NCBI GenBank assembly: GCA_025757985.1
Contig: CP107210.1
Coordinates: 2,666,001-2,730,000, forward strand
Source of the DNA: Oscillospiraceae bacterium
GTDB lineage: Bacteria > Bacillota > Clostridia > Oscillospirales > Ruminococcaceae
Direction of reading: 5' to 3'
Length of the DNA: 64,000 nt
The notes under the pieces were generated by a model that was given only the letters and a program-made list of their open reading frames with translations, searched no databases and was not told where the DNA came from. Below are positions 8,190 through 19,338 of this stretch, piece by piece. The first letter of the stretch is position 1, and every line of letters starts with the position of its first letter. The position numbers and the translations under genes were made by a program.

Positions 8190-9536
8190 ATGTCAAAATC
8201 AAACCAGATCCAATTATCCGACCACTTTACCACGGGGCGGCTGCTGAAATTCACGGCATCGCCCATTATCATGATGATCTTCACGTCAATCTACACGATT
8301 GTGGATGGCTTCTTTGTCTCGAACTATGCGGGTAAAACGGCGTTTACGGCGCTGAACCTGATTTACCCGTATCTTCAGATGCTGGGCTGCCTCGGCTTTA
8401 TGATCGGCACAGGCGGCAGCGCCCTTGTTGCCATGACGCTGGGCACCGGCGATGAGAAGCGCGCAAACCGGCTGTTCAGTATGCTGGTGGTTGCAACCGC
8501 CGTGCTGGGTGTGCTGTTCAGCGCTTTCGGCCTTGCGCTGTTGGAGCCTGTGGCCCTGCGGCTGGGCGCAACGCCGGAGCTGCTGCCCAGCTGCCTGACC
8601 TACGGCCGCATTTTGCTGACATTCCAAACGGTGTTCATGCTGCAGTATCTGTTCCAGAGCTTTTTTATTGCAGCCGAAAAGCCGAGGCTGGGCCTTTGCT
8701 TCACGGTGGCAGCGGGTGCGACCAATATGGTGCTGGACTTTGTCCTTGTAGGTGTGGCGGGGCTGGGGCTGGTCGGCGCGGCATCGGCCACGGTCATCAG
8801 CCAGATGGTCGGCGGCGTGGCCCCAATCTTCTATTTTATGAAGCGCCGCCCCGGCTGCCGCCTGTATTTCACAAAGCCGCTGTTCAGCCTGTGGGAGCTG
8901 TTCAAGGCCTGCACAAACGGTGCGAGCGAGCTGATGACGAACATCTCCATGTCGCTGGTCAGCGCGCTGTACAACATGCAGCTGCTCAAGCTGTTCGGCG
9001 CGGACGGCGTTGCGGCCTACGGCGTGCTTATGTATGTGGGCTTTGTGTTCGCGGCGGTGTTCATCGGCTATGCGCAGGGCTGTGCGCCCATCGTCAGCTA
9101 CCACTTTGGCGCGGACAATAAGGACGAACTGAAAAACCTGCTGCGCCGCAGTCTGACCATTATCTCTGTGGCGGGCGTTGCCATGCTGGTCTCAAGTGAG
9201 CTGCTGGCCGGGCCGCTGGCAAAAATCTTTGTCGGCTACGATGCGGGCCTGCTGGCGCTGACGATACACGGCATGAAGCTGTACTCCATCAGCTTTATTC
9301 TGTCCGGGTTCAACATTTTCGGCTCGGCGTTCTTCACGGCGCTGAACAACGGCGCGGTGTCGGCGGCCATCAGCTTTTTGCGCACGCTGCTGTTCCAGAT
9401 CGTGTCGATTTTGACCCTGCCGCTCCTCATTGGTGTGGACGGCATCTGGCTGGCGGTCGTTGCCGCCGAGGCCATGGCGCTGGTGTGTACGGCTGGGTTT
9501 GTTGTGTGGGGACGGAAGAAGTACGGGTACCTGTAA
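8190..9536 (+). CDS. MATE family efflux transporter
   Basis: 448 residues with about 12 hydrophobic segments; cation-coupled drug or metabolite exporter of the cytoplasmic membrane. The start at 8190 follows AGGAG; the open frame to 8130 is repeat-derived. MATE features include the N-terminal GRLLKFTASPIIMMIFTS and repeated half-domains with FFVSNYAGKTAFTALNLIYP and GAASATVISQMVGGVAPI. In the MarR-MATE order it is probably controlled by the upstream regulator. Substrate is unknown. Confidence 0.92.
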   Translation: MSKSNQIQLSDHFTTGRLLKFTASPIIMMIFTSIYTIVDGFFVSNYAGKTAFTALNLIYPYLQMLGCLGFMIGTGGSALVAMTLGTGDEKRANRLFSMLVVATAVLGVLFSAFGLALLEPVALRLGATPELLPSCLTYGRILLTFQTVFMLQYLFQSFFIAAEKPRLGLCFTVAAGATNMVLDFVLVGVAGLGLVGAASATVISQMVGGVAPIFYFMKRRPGCRLYFTKPLFSLWELFKACTNGASELMTNISMSLVSALYNMQLLKLFGADGVAAYGVLMYVGFVFAAVFIGYAQGCAPIVSYHFGADNKDELKNLLRRSLTIISVAGVAMLVSSELLAGPLAKIFVGYDAGLLALTIHGMKLYSISFILSGFNIFGSAFFTALNNGAVSAAISFLRTLLFQIVSILTLPLLIGVDGIWLAVVAAEAMALVCTAGFVVWGRKKYGYL

Positions 9537-9540
9537 ATAA

Positions 9541-9572
9541 AGAAGAGGGCGCGAAAGCGTCCTCTTTTTTGC
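9541..9572 (+). terminator. Terminator after the MATE gene
   Basis: AGAGGGCGC-gaaa-GCGTCCTCT hairpin followed by TTTTTT. Confidence 0.8.
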
Positions 9573-9576
9573 GTCT

Positions 9577-9722
9577 CTAAGGCTTCCCCCTCGGGGGAAG
9601 CTGTCCGTGTAAGCGGACTGATGAGGGGCGAGCTTGCCTTGTTGCCCTTTTGCGGCTCAATATCGGCAAACCTGCCCCTCATCCGGCCTTCGGCCACCTT
9701 CCCCCGAAGGGGGAAGGCTTGA
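9577..9722. repeat. Long inverted repeat of the cttccccc...gggggaag / gatgagggg family
   Basis: Ends ggcttccccctcgggggaag (about 9580-9600) and cttcccccgaagggggaag (about 9700-9718) with internal gatgaggggc and cccctcatcc facing each other, so the whole 145 bp can fold into one hairpin-like unit. The same family recurs at 11820, 51900, 54464 and elsewhere. Confidence 0.75.
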
Positions 9723-9726
9723 GGTA

Positions 9727-10299
9727 TTATTCCTCCTCGTCAGCTTCCAAAATCTCCTGCGCGACCTCGCCGCGGCTGCGGCGGGTATCCATCGCGCCCT
9801 TCTCGATGAGGCGGTGGGCCTCGGTCTCGGTCATGCCCTTTTTCTCGATCAGGTAGCACTTTGCGCGGTCAACAAGCCGCAGCTGGGCGATCTTATCCAG
9901 CAGCTTTGCATTCTCGGCGCGCAGCACGGCCAGCCGCTTGTAGTTGCTGGCCGCGATCTGTACGGCCTGCCGGAACTGGACCGCCGTGAACGGCTTGCCC
10001 AGCACCAGCACACCGAAATCCTGCAGCTTGTCGGCAATCTGCTCGGCGGTGCCGGTCTTGGCCAGCAGAATGACGCCGGCATCGGTCTTTTGCACCGCGT
10101 CGGTGCCCAGCTCATGGCCGAACTCGTCAGGCAGGGGCGTATTGATGATGATGACCTCATAGTCGTTTGTGTCCATGCGGCGGCGTGCCTCACCGCCGCT
10201 GGCAGCGATCGTGGGGCGGGTGTAGCCCAACTCCCCGATGTGCCGTGCCAGATACTCGTTGGCGTTGTTTCCGGCCGAAACGATCAATGCTTTTCCCAT
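9727..10299 (-). CDS. ANTAR-domain response regulator
   Basis: 190-residue protein with an N-terminal receiver-like domain (about 1-120), a short coiled linker and a C-terminal ANTAR RNA-binding domain (about 130-185: RLVDRAKCYLIEKKGMTETE). ANTAR proteins bind paired stem-loops in nascent RNA and prevent termination. The position normally holding the phosphoacceptor Asp reads IINTPLPDE, so the receiver may not be phosphorylated on Asp; the final lysine (LGKPF) is kept. It lies 3' of glnN and glnA in the same direction, a common arrangement in Clostridia, which suggests nitrogen control through the glutamine synthetase leaders. Confidence 0.88.
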   Translation of the reverse strand: MGKALIVSAGNNANEYLARHIGELGYTRPTIAASGGEARRRMDTNDYEVIIINTPLPDEFGHELGTDAVQKTDAGVILLAKTGTAEQIADKLQDFGVLVLGKPFTAVQFRQAVQIAASNYKRLAVLRAENAKLLDKIAQLRLVDRAKCYLIEKKGMTETEAHRLIEKGAMDTRRSRGEVAQEILEADEEE

Positions 10300-10339
10300 G
10301 GGCTGCCCTCCCTTCCTGATGGATTTTTTGTGCCTGCCG

Positions 10340-10470
10340 TGTGCGGGCGCATATGGAATGCGCCCCTACGGGTGGTTGTAGGGGGCGGCGTCCTCGACGC
10401 CCCGCGGGCGGGCACTGCCCGCCCCTACATAGCGGCCTTCACGGTGCTGTAGGGGCAGATGCAAGCATCG
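10340..10470. repeat. Intergenic repeats between glnA and the ANTAR gene
   Basis: Consecutive palindromes: gggcgcatatggaatgcgcccc (about 10347-10369), tagggggcggcgtcctcgacgccccgc and gcgggcgggcactgcccgcccc. No gene is supported. Confidence 0.7.
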
Positions 10471-10489
10471 ACCCCAACATTTCACAAAA

Positions 10490-11800
10490 TCAAATAATCA
10501 GGAAGCTGTGCGCCCGTTCCCATGCCTCGGTGTCGGGGGCGGATTCGGCGTCATGGCAGAGCTGGGTCTGGTACTCAAAATACTTGTTCTGCAGCGCGAC
10601 CGGCAGCTCGGCGCTGATAAACTCGCTCTGGCCCGCCACGGTGATGGCCTCCCGCAGGGTGCGGGGCAGGCTTTCCAGACCGGCGGCAGCGCTGGGGTGG
10701 AACAGGTTGCGGTTGACGGCCTCGGGCAGAGGCAGCTTGCGCTCGATGCCGTCCAGACCGGCGGCCAGGATCAGCCCGATGACAAGATACGGGTTGCCCG
10801 CAGGGTCGGGGCCGCGCAGCTCCACGCGGCAGAACTCGCCGTGGGCGCTGGGCAGCCGCACCAGCTGGCTGCGGTTCTGGCGGCTCCAGTTGACATAGAG
10901 CGGGGCCTCGTTGGCACCGAGCCGCGCGTAGGAGTTCGGCACCGGGTTGCAGAAGGCCGTCAGCTCCCGCGCGTGGGCCAGAATGCCCGCCACAAAATGC
11001 CCGGCCTCACTGTCGGGGGCAAAGTCACCGTCAAACAGGTTCTTGCCGTCCCGCAGCAGCGAGATATTGACATGCAGGCCGCTGCCCGGCTGGTTGGCAA
11101 GGGGCTTGGGCATAAAGCTGGCAAACAGGCCGTTGCGCGCCGCAATGGCCTTGACGGTGCTCTTGAAAGTGTTCAGATTGTCGGCGGATTTCAGCGCCGT
11201 GGTGTAGCGGAAGCAGACCTCGTTCTGGCCGTGGCCGCTCTCGTGGTGGCTGTGCTCGGGGTGCAGGCCCATTTCCTCGATGGCAAAGCAGATCTCGCGG
11301 CGGATGTTCTCGCCCTTATCCAGCGGCGGAATGTCAAAGTAGCCGCCCATGTCGAGCGGGATGCGGGTGGGGTTGCCGTTCTCGTCCGTCTCAAACAGAT
11401 AGAACTCGCACTCGCAGCCCACATTGCAGGTCAGGCCCATGGCGCGGGCGCGCTTGACGACCGACTGCAGGTAGCCGCGGCAGTTGCCCTCAAACGGTTT
11501 GCCGTTGGGCAGCGTGATATCGCAGTACATGCGGATAACGCGCCCCTCGGTGGGGCGCCAGGGCAGGACTGTGGCGGTGTCGGGGTCAGGCCAGAGGACC
11601 AGATCACTCTCCTCCACATTCATAAACCCGGCGATGGAAGAACCGTCAAAGCTGACACCCTCGGAAAAGGCGCGGGGCAGCTCACTGGCAAAGAGCGAGA
11701 CATTTTTCTGGTTGCCGAAAATATCGCAGAATGTCAATTTTGCGAACTTAACATCGTTGTCCTCAACAAAATTGAGAATGTCCTGTGCGGTGCGTTTCAT
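10490..11800 (-). CDS. glnA: Glutamine synthetase, type I
   Basis: ATP-dependent ammonium assimilation into glutamine. 436 residues, the length of the short GSI-alpha type. Landmarks: VSFDGSSIAGFMNVEESDLVLWPDPDT, the metal-site segment HHESGHGQNEVCFRY, the ATP site PKPLANQPGSGLHVNISL, and VNWSRQNRSQLVRLP and ELRGPDPAGNPYLVIGL. No adenylylation loop tyrosine is evident. The start follows GGAGGTTCCCT. It sits between glnN and the ANTAR regulator on the minus strand. Confidence 0.95.
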   Translation of the reverse strand: MKRTAQDILNFVEDNDVKFAKLTFCDIFGNQKNVSLFASELPRAFSEGVSFDGSSIAGFMNVEESDLVLWPDPDTATVLPWRPTEGRVIRMYCDITLPNGKPFEGNCRGYLQSVVKRARAMGLTCNVGCECEFYLFETDENGNPTRIPLDMGGYFDIPPLDKGENIRREICFAIEEMGLHPEHSHHESGHGQNEVCFRYTTALKSADNLNTFKSTVKAIAARNGLFASFMPKPLANQPGSGLHVNISLLRDGKNLFDGDFAPDSEAGHFVAGILAHARELTAFCNPVPNSYARLGANEAPLYVNWSRQNRSQLVRLPSAHGEFCRVELRGPDPAGNPYLVIGLILAAGLDGIERKLPLPEAVNRNLFHPSAAAGLESLPRTLREAITVAGQSEFISAELPVALQNKYFEYQTQLCHDAESAPDTEAWERAHSFLII

Positions 11801-11819
11801 AGGGAACCTCCTGTAAAAG

Positions 11820-12290
11820 CCTTCCCCTGCGGGGGAAGGTGGCGCGAAGCGACGGATGAGGGGCGAGTGTGCCGCGGCAGACCGTGAACGGGTCGTATGG
11901 CAAGGCTGCCCCTCATCAGCCGCCTGCGGGCGGCAGCTTCAGTCTCCGCGCTAAGAGCCGCCTCCGGCGGTTGCGCTTCGACACGCGCCTGCGGGCGCAG
12001 CCCCAAGGGGGAAGCCGCAGATACTCGAAAGGCCCACCTTGAGCGGGCGGGCCTTTCGAGCTGGTGTAAGAAATAGGAAAAGGAGAATGGCGATTGTAAA
12101 ATGGTGTAACCTTACACCCGGCTGCGTCTTCACTGTGCGGGGCGGGGGCGCGGCCAGTAAGGAAAATGGCGTGGTGTGGGCGGGCTGCTGCTTGCGGGGA
12201 AGCAGCCCATCCCGTAGGGGCACATTCTATATGAGCCCGTCAACAGGCAGCCCCTTGCGGGCGGATATGGAATCCGCCCCTACAGAGCCG
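11820..12290. repeat. glnN-glnA intergenic: large repeat array and a 12-bp-arm palindrome
   Basis: Contains a cttcccc...ggggaag unit (11820-12015) with an embedded copy of the ctaagagccgcctccggcggttgcg element (about 11950-12003). A perfect palindrome with arms CTCGAAAGGCCC (12024-12035) and GGGCCTTTCGAG (12049-12060) follows. Next comes a unique stretch (12062-12210), then a gcggatatggaatccgcccc copy (about 12260-12282). No gene is supported. The palindrome may end the glnN transcript although it lacks a T-run. Confidence 0.65.
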
Positions 12291-12309
12291 CGCGGAGAAT
12301 GCCCTTACA

Positions 12310-14400
<2,091 letters not shown>

Positions 14401-14430
14401 ACTTCTTACTCCTTTGTTACCTCTATTTAC

Positions 14431-14512
14431 AGAAAAAGGACGCTGCGAAAACACATTCGCAGCGCCCTTGCTGTTATGCCTCTATTATACGGGGTAAGTC
14501 TGCAAAATGCAA
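14431..14512 (-). promoter_or_regulatory. glnN promoter and leader attenuator hairpin
   Basis: On the minus strand TTGCAT (14512-14507), 17-bp spacer, TATAAT (14489-14484). The leader then holds a hairpin with arms at 14467-14456 and 14449-14438 (12 positions each, one mismatch, 6-nt loop) directly followed by CTTTTTC, that is, an intrinsic terminator between promoter and glnN start. Confidence 0.6.
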
Positions 14513-14643
14513 GTGGCAATCTGACGAAAGCAGGGTGGGATTTTCAGTGGAAAACTGGCAGGATTGTGAGGTGCGTGCGGCGGACGGAATGTGGTATAAT
14601 TTCAGATAAGAGATAAAAGATAGCAGGGGAGGCAAGGATAAAC

Positions 14644-15129
14644 ATGGAAATCGAACGCAAATGGATGGTCACGGGCTGGCCGGCGGGGCTGGAGCAGACC
14701 TCCGTATATAATATGGATCAGGGCTACATCAGTGTGCGCCCCACGGTGCGCATCCGGCGCGAGGCCCTGCAGGGCGGGCGCACGGCGCTGGTGCTCTGCT
14801 TCAAGGGCGAGGGCGGCCTGAGCCGCGAGGAGATCGAGACCGAGATCGACGCCGCACTGTTTGCGCGGCTTGAGCATCTGATCGGCAAGCCCCTGATCCA
14901 CAAGGAACGCCGCGGCTATCAGCTGCCCGGCGGGCTGACGCTGGAGGTCAACTGCGTAGACCCAGACCTGCCCACCGCCTTCTGGTATGCCGAGGTCGAA
15001 TTTGAGACCGAGGCCCAGGCCCTTGCCTGGGACCCTGCCGGCTGCGGCCTGGCCGACTACCTGCACGAGGAATGCACCGGCAAGCCCGGCAGCAGCATGG
15101 GCGAATACTGGCTGCAGACACGAAAATAA
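14644..15129 (+). CDS. CYTH domain protein
   Basis: 161 residues beginning MEIERKWMVTGWP, which carries the ExExK signature of the CYTH superfamily (triphosphate tunnel enzymes). The alternating charged strands RPTVRIRREAL, LVLCFKGEGGLSREEIETEID and AEVEFETEAQALAW fit the tunnel-lining beta strands. Members hydrolyse inorganic or organic triphosphates; the actual substrate is not predictable. The start follows GGGAGGCAAGGATAAAC. Transcribed divergently from glnN, across 243 bp. Confidence 0.85.
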   Translation: MEIERKWMVTGWPAGLEQTSVYNMDQGYISVRPTVRIRREALQGGRTALVLCFKGEGGLSREEIETEIDAALFARLEHLIGKPLIHKERRGYQLPGGLTLEVNCVDPDLPTAFWYAEVEFETEAQALAWDPAGCGLADYLHEECTGKPGSSMGEYWLQTRK

Positions 15130-15130
15130 G

Positions 15131-15203
15131 GAAGCCTTCAGTCTACGCGCTAAGAGCCGCCTTCGGCGGTTGCGCTCCGACACGCGCCTGCGGGCGCAGC
15201 CCC
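15131..15203. repeat. cttcagtctacgcgctaagag element
   Basis: A 70-bp element with internal palindromes gccgccttcggcgg and gcgcctgcgggcgc. Near-identical copies lie at about 11938-12003 and 52024-52092, and a partial inverted copy at about 16955-17010. Confidence 0.8.
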
Positions 15204-15328
15204 GCAGGGGAAAGCGAAAATTTGCATTTGTAAAATTCCCCGCTTTCGCTTTACAAACGGGTGGAAAACGACTACAATAATAAGTAATTTATACTTCTTA
15301 ACAGGAAATCCGAAAAAGGAGCAATGGT

Positions 15329-16813
15329 ATGAAACGTCTTCTGCTTGTAATCGCGGCGCTGCTCTCCCTGACGGTGCTGATGACGGCCTGTAAAAAGGAC
15401 GGCGATACGATCTCGACGCCCGCTGCATCGGACAGCACCGCTGCACAGGCCACCCCCGCCCCCACCGAGCTGCCCCCCTATGAGGCCAATGTCCTGACCG
15501 GTGAGCCCAAGGGTGCCGACTACCCCGAGGGGCAGCGCATCACGGCCGTCATGGTCAACAACATCGTGGCAGCCCGCCCCCAGCGCGGCCTGTCCAAGGC
15601 CGATATCCTGTTTGAGATCAAGGTCGAGGGCGGCATCACCCGCTTTATGCCTGTCTTTACCGATTATAAGACGATCGGCGAGGTCGGCCCCGTCCGCTCC
15701 GGCCGTGACCAGTTCTTCCGCCTGATTTTGCCCTGGCAGGCCCTGTATATCCACGAGGGCCAGTCCGTTGTCATGCAGCAGTACGCCATCGACTTTGATT
15801 ACGGCAAGCTGAACAATAACGACGGTGCCAACGGCTACCGCGACTACGGCCGCGTAAACTGGGCCGGCAAGAGCTACAACAACGGCACGCTGGCGTTGGA
15901 GCATACGATGTACACCAACTCCGACAACATCGCAAACTATATCAGCAGCCAGAACGTGGATATGAGCCGCACCTACAACTCCACCTTCTTCAACTTTGTG
16001 GATTACCGCCTCGGCACCACCCGCGACCTGTCCAACAGCATCGACAGTGCCTACAGCGATAAGTACGGCCCTGTTGTCTCTGACGGCCAGTATGTCGAGA
16101 TCGTCCACAGCCAGTCCTACAAGACCCGCTTCATCTATGACGAGGCCACGAACCAGTACAAGATGCAGCAGAACTACTCCGACGGCCAGTGGCGCGATAC
16201 CGTGGACGAGGCCGCCGACAACAAGGTGCTGACCTTCCCCAATGTCATCGTGCTCTACACCGACATCCACACCTACCCCGGCCACGAGAAAACGGACCTG
16301 CAGTACGTTGAGTACGCATGGGGCGGCGTCGGCTACTACTGCTACGGCGGCAAGTGCGAGAAGATCTACTGGCAGAAGGGCACCCCGCTGGAGGCCCTGC
16401 GCCTGTACTACCTGAACGAGGACGGCACCTGCAGCGACACCCCGCTGGAGATCAACACCGGCAAGAGCTATGTGGCCGTGACCGACGTAGACTTTGCCGA
16501 AAACTTTGTCCACAGCACGCTGGACAATGTCGATCTGACGACCGCCACGACTCAGACCTATGAAAAGAGCTATGTGGAGGATACCGCCAAGGCCGGCGAG
16601 ACGCTGGGCTCTTCCACCGATGACCTGACCGCCGCCGCCACCGGCAGCGGTGAGGCCGAGACCGTCACCGAGGCCCCCGCGCAGGAACAGGCCCCCGCAG
16701 AGGAGCAGGCCCCTGCTGAGGAGCAGGCCCCCGCCGAGGAGTCGGCTCCCGCACCGGAGCAGGCTCCCGATCAGCAGGAAAACACGGAGAACGCTGAGGG
16801 CAGCCAAGGCTAA
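15329..16813 (+). CDS. DUF3048 (YerB-like) lipoprotein 1
   Basis: 494 residues. A signal peptide with lipobox LMTAC (C21) predicts a membrane-anchored extracellular lipoprotein. The DUF3048 N-terminal part begins at NVLTGEPKGADYPEG and includes ITAVMVNNIVAARPQRGLS, ADILFEIKVEGGITRFMPVF and IGEVGPVRSGRDQF; a DUF3048 C-terminal part follows. The last 65 residues are a low-complexity tail of repeated EEQAPA units, probably a wall-spanning linker. The family's function is unknown. A paralogue follows 300 bp downstream. Confidence 0.9.
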   Translation: MKRLLLVIAALLSLTVLMTACKKDGDTISTPAASDSTAAQATPAPTELPPYEANVLTGEPKGADYPEGQRITAVMVNNIVAARPQRGLSKADILFEIKVEGGITRFMPVFTDYKTIGEVGPVRSGRDQFFRLILPWQALYIHEGQSVVMQQYAIDFDYGKLNNNDGANGYRDYGRVNWAGKSYNNGTLALEHTMYTNSDNIANYISSQNVDMSRTYNSTFFNFVDYRLGTTRDLSNSIDSAYSDKYGPVVSDGQYVEIVHSQSYKTRFIYDEATNQYKMQQNYSDGQWRDTVDEAADNKVLTFPNVIVLYTDIHTYPGHEKTDLQYVEYAWGGVGYYCYGGKCEKIYWQKGTPLEALRLYYLNEDGTCSDTPLEINTGKSYVAVTDVDFAENFVHSTLDNVDLTTATTQTYEKSYVEDTAKAGETLGSSTDDLTAAATGSGEAETVTEAPAQEQAPAEEQAPAEEQAPAEESAPAPEQAPDQQENTENAEGSQG

Positions 16814-16849
16814 GCAGCAATACCGCATAATTCTAAGTGCCGATACGGC

Positions 16850-17025
16850 GAGCGAGGTGCGGCAGCTGCAAAGCCAAAAGCGCAGATAATACTTTGTGTA
16901 TTATCGAGCATTTTGGCAACGCAGATGCCGTGCCGCACACCGAGCCGCAGCGAGGCGCTTCGGAGCGCAACCGCCGCTTGCGGCGGCTCTTGGCGCGGAG
17001 ATCCGCCGGAGCGGTGCTTAAGCCG
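16850..17025. repeat. DUF3048 intergenic region: partial inverted repeat element
   Basis: Contains an inverted, shortened copy of the gccgccttcggcggttgcg element (ggagcgcaaccgccgcttgcggcggctcttggcgcgga, in two runs around 16958-16998). No gene is supported between 16814 and 17100. Confidence 0.6.
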
Positions 17026-17065
17026 TCAGGCGGGAATTGTGCGGTGTTGCCCTAAGCATCCATCG

Positions 17066-17100
17066 ACAACGCGGCTCGCCCGGCGGGCCGCGTTGTTTTT
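17066..17100 (+). terminator. Terminator between the two DUF3048 genes
   Basis: CAACGCGGC-tcgcccggcggg-CCGCGTTG hairpin followed by TTTTT, 17 bp before the next gene. Confidence 0.75.
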
Positions 17101-17116
17101 ATGAGAGAGGTACACT

Positions 17117-18547
17117 ATGAGAAAATGGCAGGCATTGGGCAGCGCTGCAGCGCTGCTGGCGGCACTGCTGCTGGGGGGCTGCAGCGGGCAGCAGGCAGCG
17201 GCCACGCCGGAGCAGGCGGCCACGCCTTCCCCCGCAGCTACGGCAGAGCCGACCCCCGTTCCGGCCCCGGCAGGCAACCCGCTGACCGGTCTGGAGGACG
17301 GGGACTATACCGGCAAACGCCCGGTCGCTGTGACGCTGCGCACGCTGGACGGTGCCCAGCCCCAGTGGGGTGTGGCTGCCGCCGATGTGCTGGTCGAGGG
17401 TGTGACCGAGGGCAATACCGCAGGGCTGATGGCACTCTACGCGGATGTGGACCGCATCAGCAAGGCAGGGCCGGTCGGCCCCGGCCGGGATCTGTTTCTG
17501 CAGGTGGCACTGCCGCTCAACGCCGTGCCGGTCCACATCGACAAGAACATCTATGCTTCCAACCTGCTGAACACTCTTTCGTATCAGGATCTGGACGGCT
17601 ATCACATCGGCAAGGCGGCCTTCGCCTTTGATCAGGGCCGTCAGGACGCGGGCTACCGCGAGGAAAACTGCTTCTACACCACCGGAGAGCTGATCCGCGC
17701 CGGACTGACGAGCTACGGCACCGCGCCGGAGGGCAGCAACACGCCGATCTTCCGCTTCGGTCTCCGGCCCGAGGTCACCCCTGAGAACCGCAACGGTATG
17801 AACCTGACTGTGACCTTCTCGCCGTCGGACAGTGAGCAGCTGAACTACAACACCGGCACCGGCCTGTATGAAAAGCTGAACAGCGACGGCTCCCCGATGA
17901 CCGATGCCGACAACGGCCAGCAGGCGGCCTTCACCAATGTGTTCGTGCTGTATGCGTCCAGCGGCATCAAGGATGATGGCTACACCCGTCAGTACGATAT
18001 GACCGGCGGCACCGGCCTCTACCTGCAGGGCGGCGCGTGGGAGCAGATCCACTGGACCAAGGAGGATGCCACCGGCCCGTTCAGTCTGACGGCTGCCGAC
18101 GGCACGCCGCTGACCGTGACCCCCGGCAAGAGCTTTATCGCCATCTGGGGCGGCTATTATGGCCAGAGCCTGAGCCTGACTGCCGCCGATGGCAGCGCAC
18201 AGACCCTGCCCGAAAAGCCCGCCCTGCTGGAGAGCGGTGTCCCCGATGACGCCGCAGCGGCCGCCGAGGCCGAGCTGCGCGGCGCACAGGAGCGCATTGA
18301 CGCGCAGGCGGCCGTGGATCAGGCAAACGCGGATCTGGCCGAGGCCCAGAGCGCACTGGAACAGGCCCAGACCGCGCTGGACGCCGACAGCGAAAACGCG
18401 GACCTGCTTGCCGCCCGCGATGCCGCCCAGGCCCGCGTAGACGAGCTGAACCAGACCATCGCCGAAAAGCAGGCCATTCTGGACGCCGCCCCCGCAGAGA
18501 CCCCGGCCCCGGAGGCACCCGCCGAGGAAGAACAACCGGCAGAATAA
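17117..18547 (+). CDS. DUF3048 (YerB-like) lipoprotein 2
   Basis: 476 residues. Signal peptide with lipobox LLGGC (C22). The DUF3048 core carries NPLTGLEDGDYTGKRPVAV, AAADVLVEGVTEGNTAGLMA and SKAGPVGPGRDLFLQVALPL. Unlike its neighbour it ends in a predicted coiled coil (about 375-460: AELRGAQERIDAQAAVDQAN and onward, heptad-like with many Ala, Gln and Glu) before an acidic Pro/Glu tail. The start follows GAGAGAGGTACACT. Probably a surface protein; role unknown. The differing C-termini of the two paralogues suggest different surface partners. Confidence 0.88.
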   Translation: MRKWQALGSAAALLAALLLGGCSGQQAAATPEQAATPSPAATAEPTPVPAPAGNPLTGLEDGDYTGKRPVAVTLRTLDGAQPQWGVAAADVLVEGVTEGNTAGLMALYADVDRISKAGPVGPGRDLFLQVALPLNAVPVHIDKNIYASNLLNTLSYQDLDGYHIGKAAFAFDQGRQDAGYREENCFYTTGELIRAGLTSYGTAPEGSNTPIFRFGLRPEVTPENRNGMNLTVTFSPSDSEQLNYNTGTGLYEKLNSDGSPMTDADNGQQAAFTNVFVLYASSGIKDDGYTRQYDMTGGTGLYLQGGAWEQIHWTKEDATGPFSLTAADGTPLTVTPGKSFIAIWGGYYGQSLSLTAADGSAQTLPEKPALLESGVPDDAAAAAEAELRGAQERIDAQAAVDQANADLAEAQSALEQAQTALDADSENADLLAARDAAQARVDELNQTIAEKQAILDAAPAETPAPEAPAEEEQPAE

Positions 18548-18614
18548 AAACAACTTGCAGGGTCGGCTGCCCGCATCCGCCCGCGTGACGCCGAGGACGC
18601 CGCCACCTGCAAAT

Positions 18615-18654
18615 AAAAAATGCACCCGCTTTACCCAAAGCAGGTGCATTTTTG
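18615..18654. terminator. Bidirectional terminator
   Basis: AAAAAATGCACC-cgctttacccaaagca-GGTGCATTTTT: serves the DUF3048 gene on the plus strand and the phosphatase gene on the minus strand. Confidence 0.8.
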
Positions 18655-18702
18655 TTTGGAATTTCTGCTTCCTTCTTTGTAAAGAAGGAACAAAACCCCG
18701 CG

Positions 18703-19338
18703 TTATTCCATCCCGTCCAGATAGCCGTGCGGTACAACATCGTAAGCCTCGGCCAGATGGTCGCGCATCCACATCTCGGCGTCCAGCCGCACGCTGTAGC
18801 CCGCGCCCGGGTCGGTCATCCACTCCTCCGGCTTGCGGAAGGGCAGGGCGTGCTGGGACAGCATATTCATAATGACGCCGCCGTGGGTCACGCAGGCAGC
18901 CTCCTCGGTGTGGGTGCGCAGCATGTACTCAAACATCTTCATCAGCATCGACGAGGTACGGTTGAAAAACATCTGCCGGTCCTCGGCACCCTCGGGCACC
19001 GTGCGGCTGGTGGGGTCCATCCACTGGGCAAACTCCGGGTCCTTTACCAACTCCTGCATGGCGCGGCCCTCAAACTTGCCAAAGGCCATCTCACGCAGGT
19101 CGTCCAGCTCGATCTGCCGCACGCCCGGGAACAAAATCTCCGCCGTCTCGGTGGCGCGCTTCATCGGGCTGGTGAACACCAGCGGCACCTGCGGGTAGTC
19201 GAAATCTTTCTTCAGCGTTTTCAGCTGGGCGCGGCCCTCGGCGCAGAGCGGCAGATCACTGCCGCTGCCGATGTAAAGCCCCTGCAGGTTGCCCTCCGTC
19301 AGGCCGTGCCGGATCAAGTGAAGCTTATAATATTTCAC
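18703..19338 (-). CDS. Histidine phosphatase family protein
   Basis: 211 residues of the phosphoglycerate-mutase-like fold. The catalytic LIRHGLTEGN (H11) is at the N-terminus; the second half-site appears as CVTHGGVIMNML, and FTSPMKRATETAEIL is the typical second conserved segment. Members dephosphorylate sugar phosphates, nucleotides or cobalamin precursors; the substrate here is not predictable. Convergent with the upstream DUF3048 gene, sharing a terminator. Confidence 0.9.
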   Translation of the reverse strand: MKYYKLHLIRHGLTEGNLQGLYIGSGSDLPLCAEGRAQLKTLKKDFDYPQVPLVFTSPMKRATETAEILFPGVRQIELDDLREMAFGKFEGRAMQELVKDPEFAQWMDPTSRTVPEGAEDRQMFFNRTSSMLMKMFEYMLRTHTEEAACVTHGGVIMNMLSQHALPFRKPEEWMTDPGAGYSVRLDAEMWMRDHLAEAYDVVPHGYLDGME

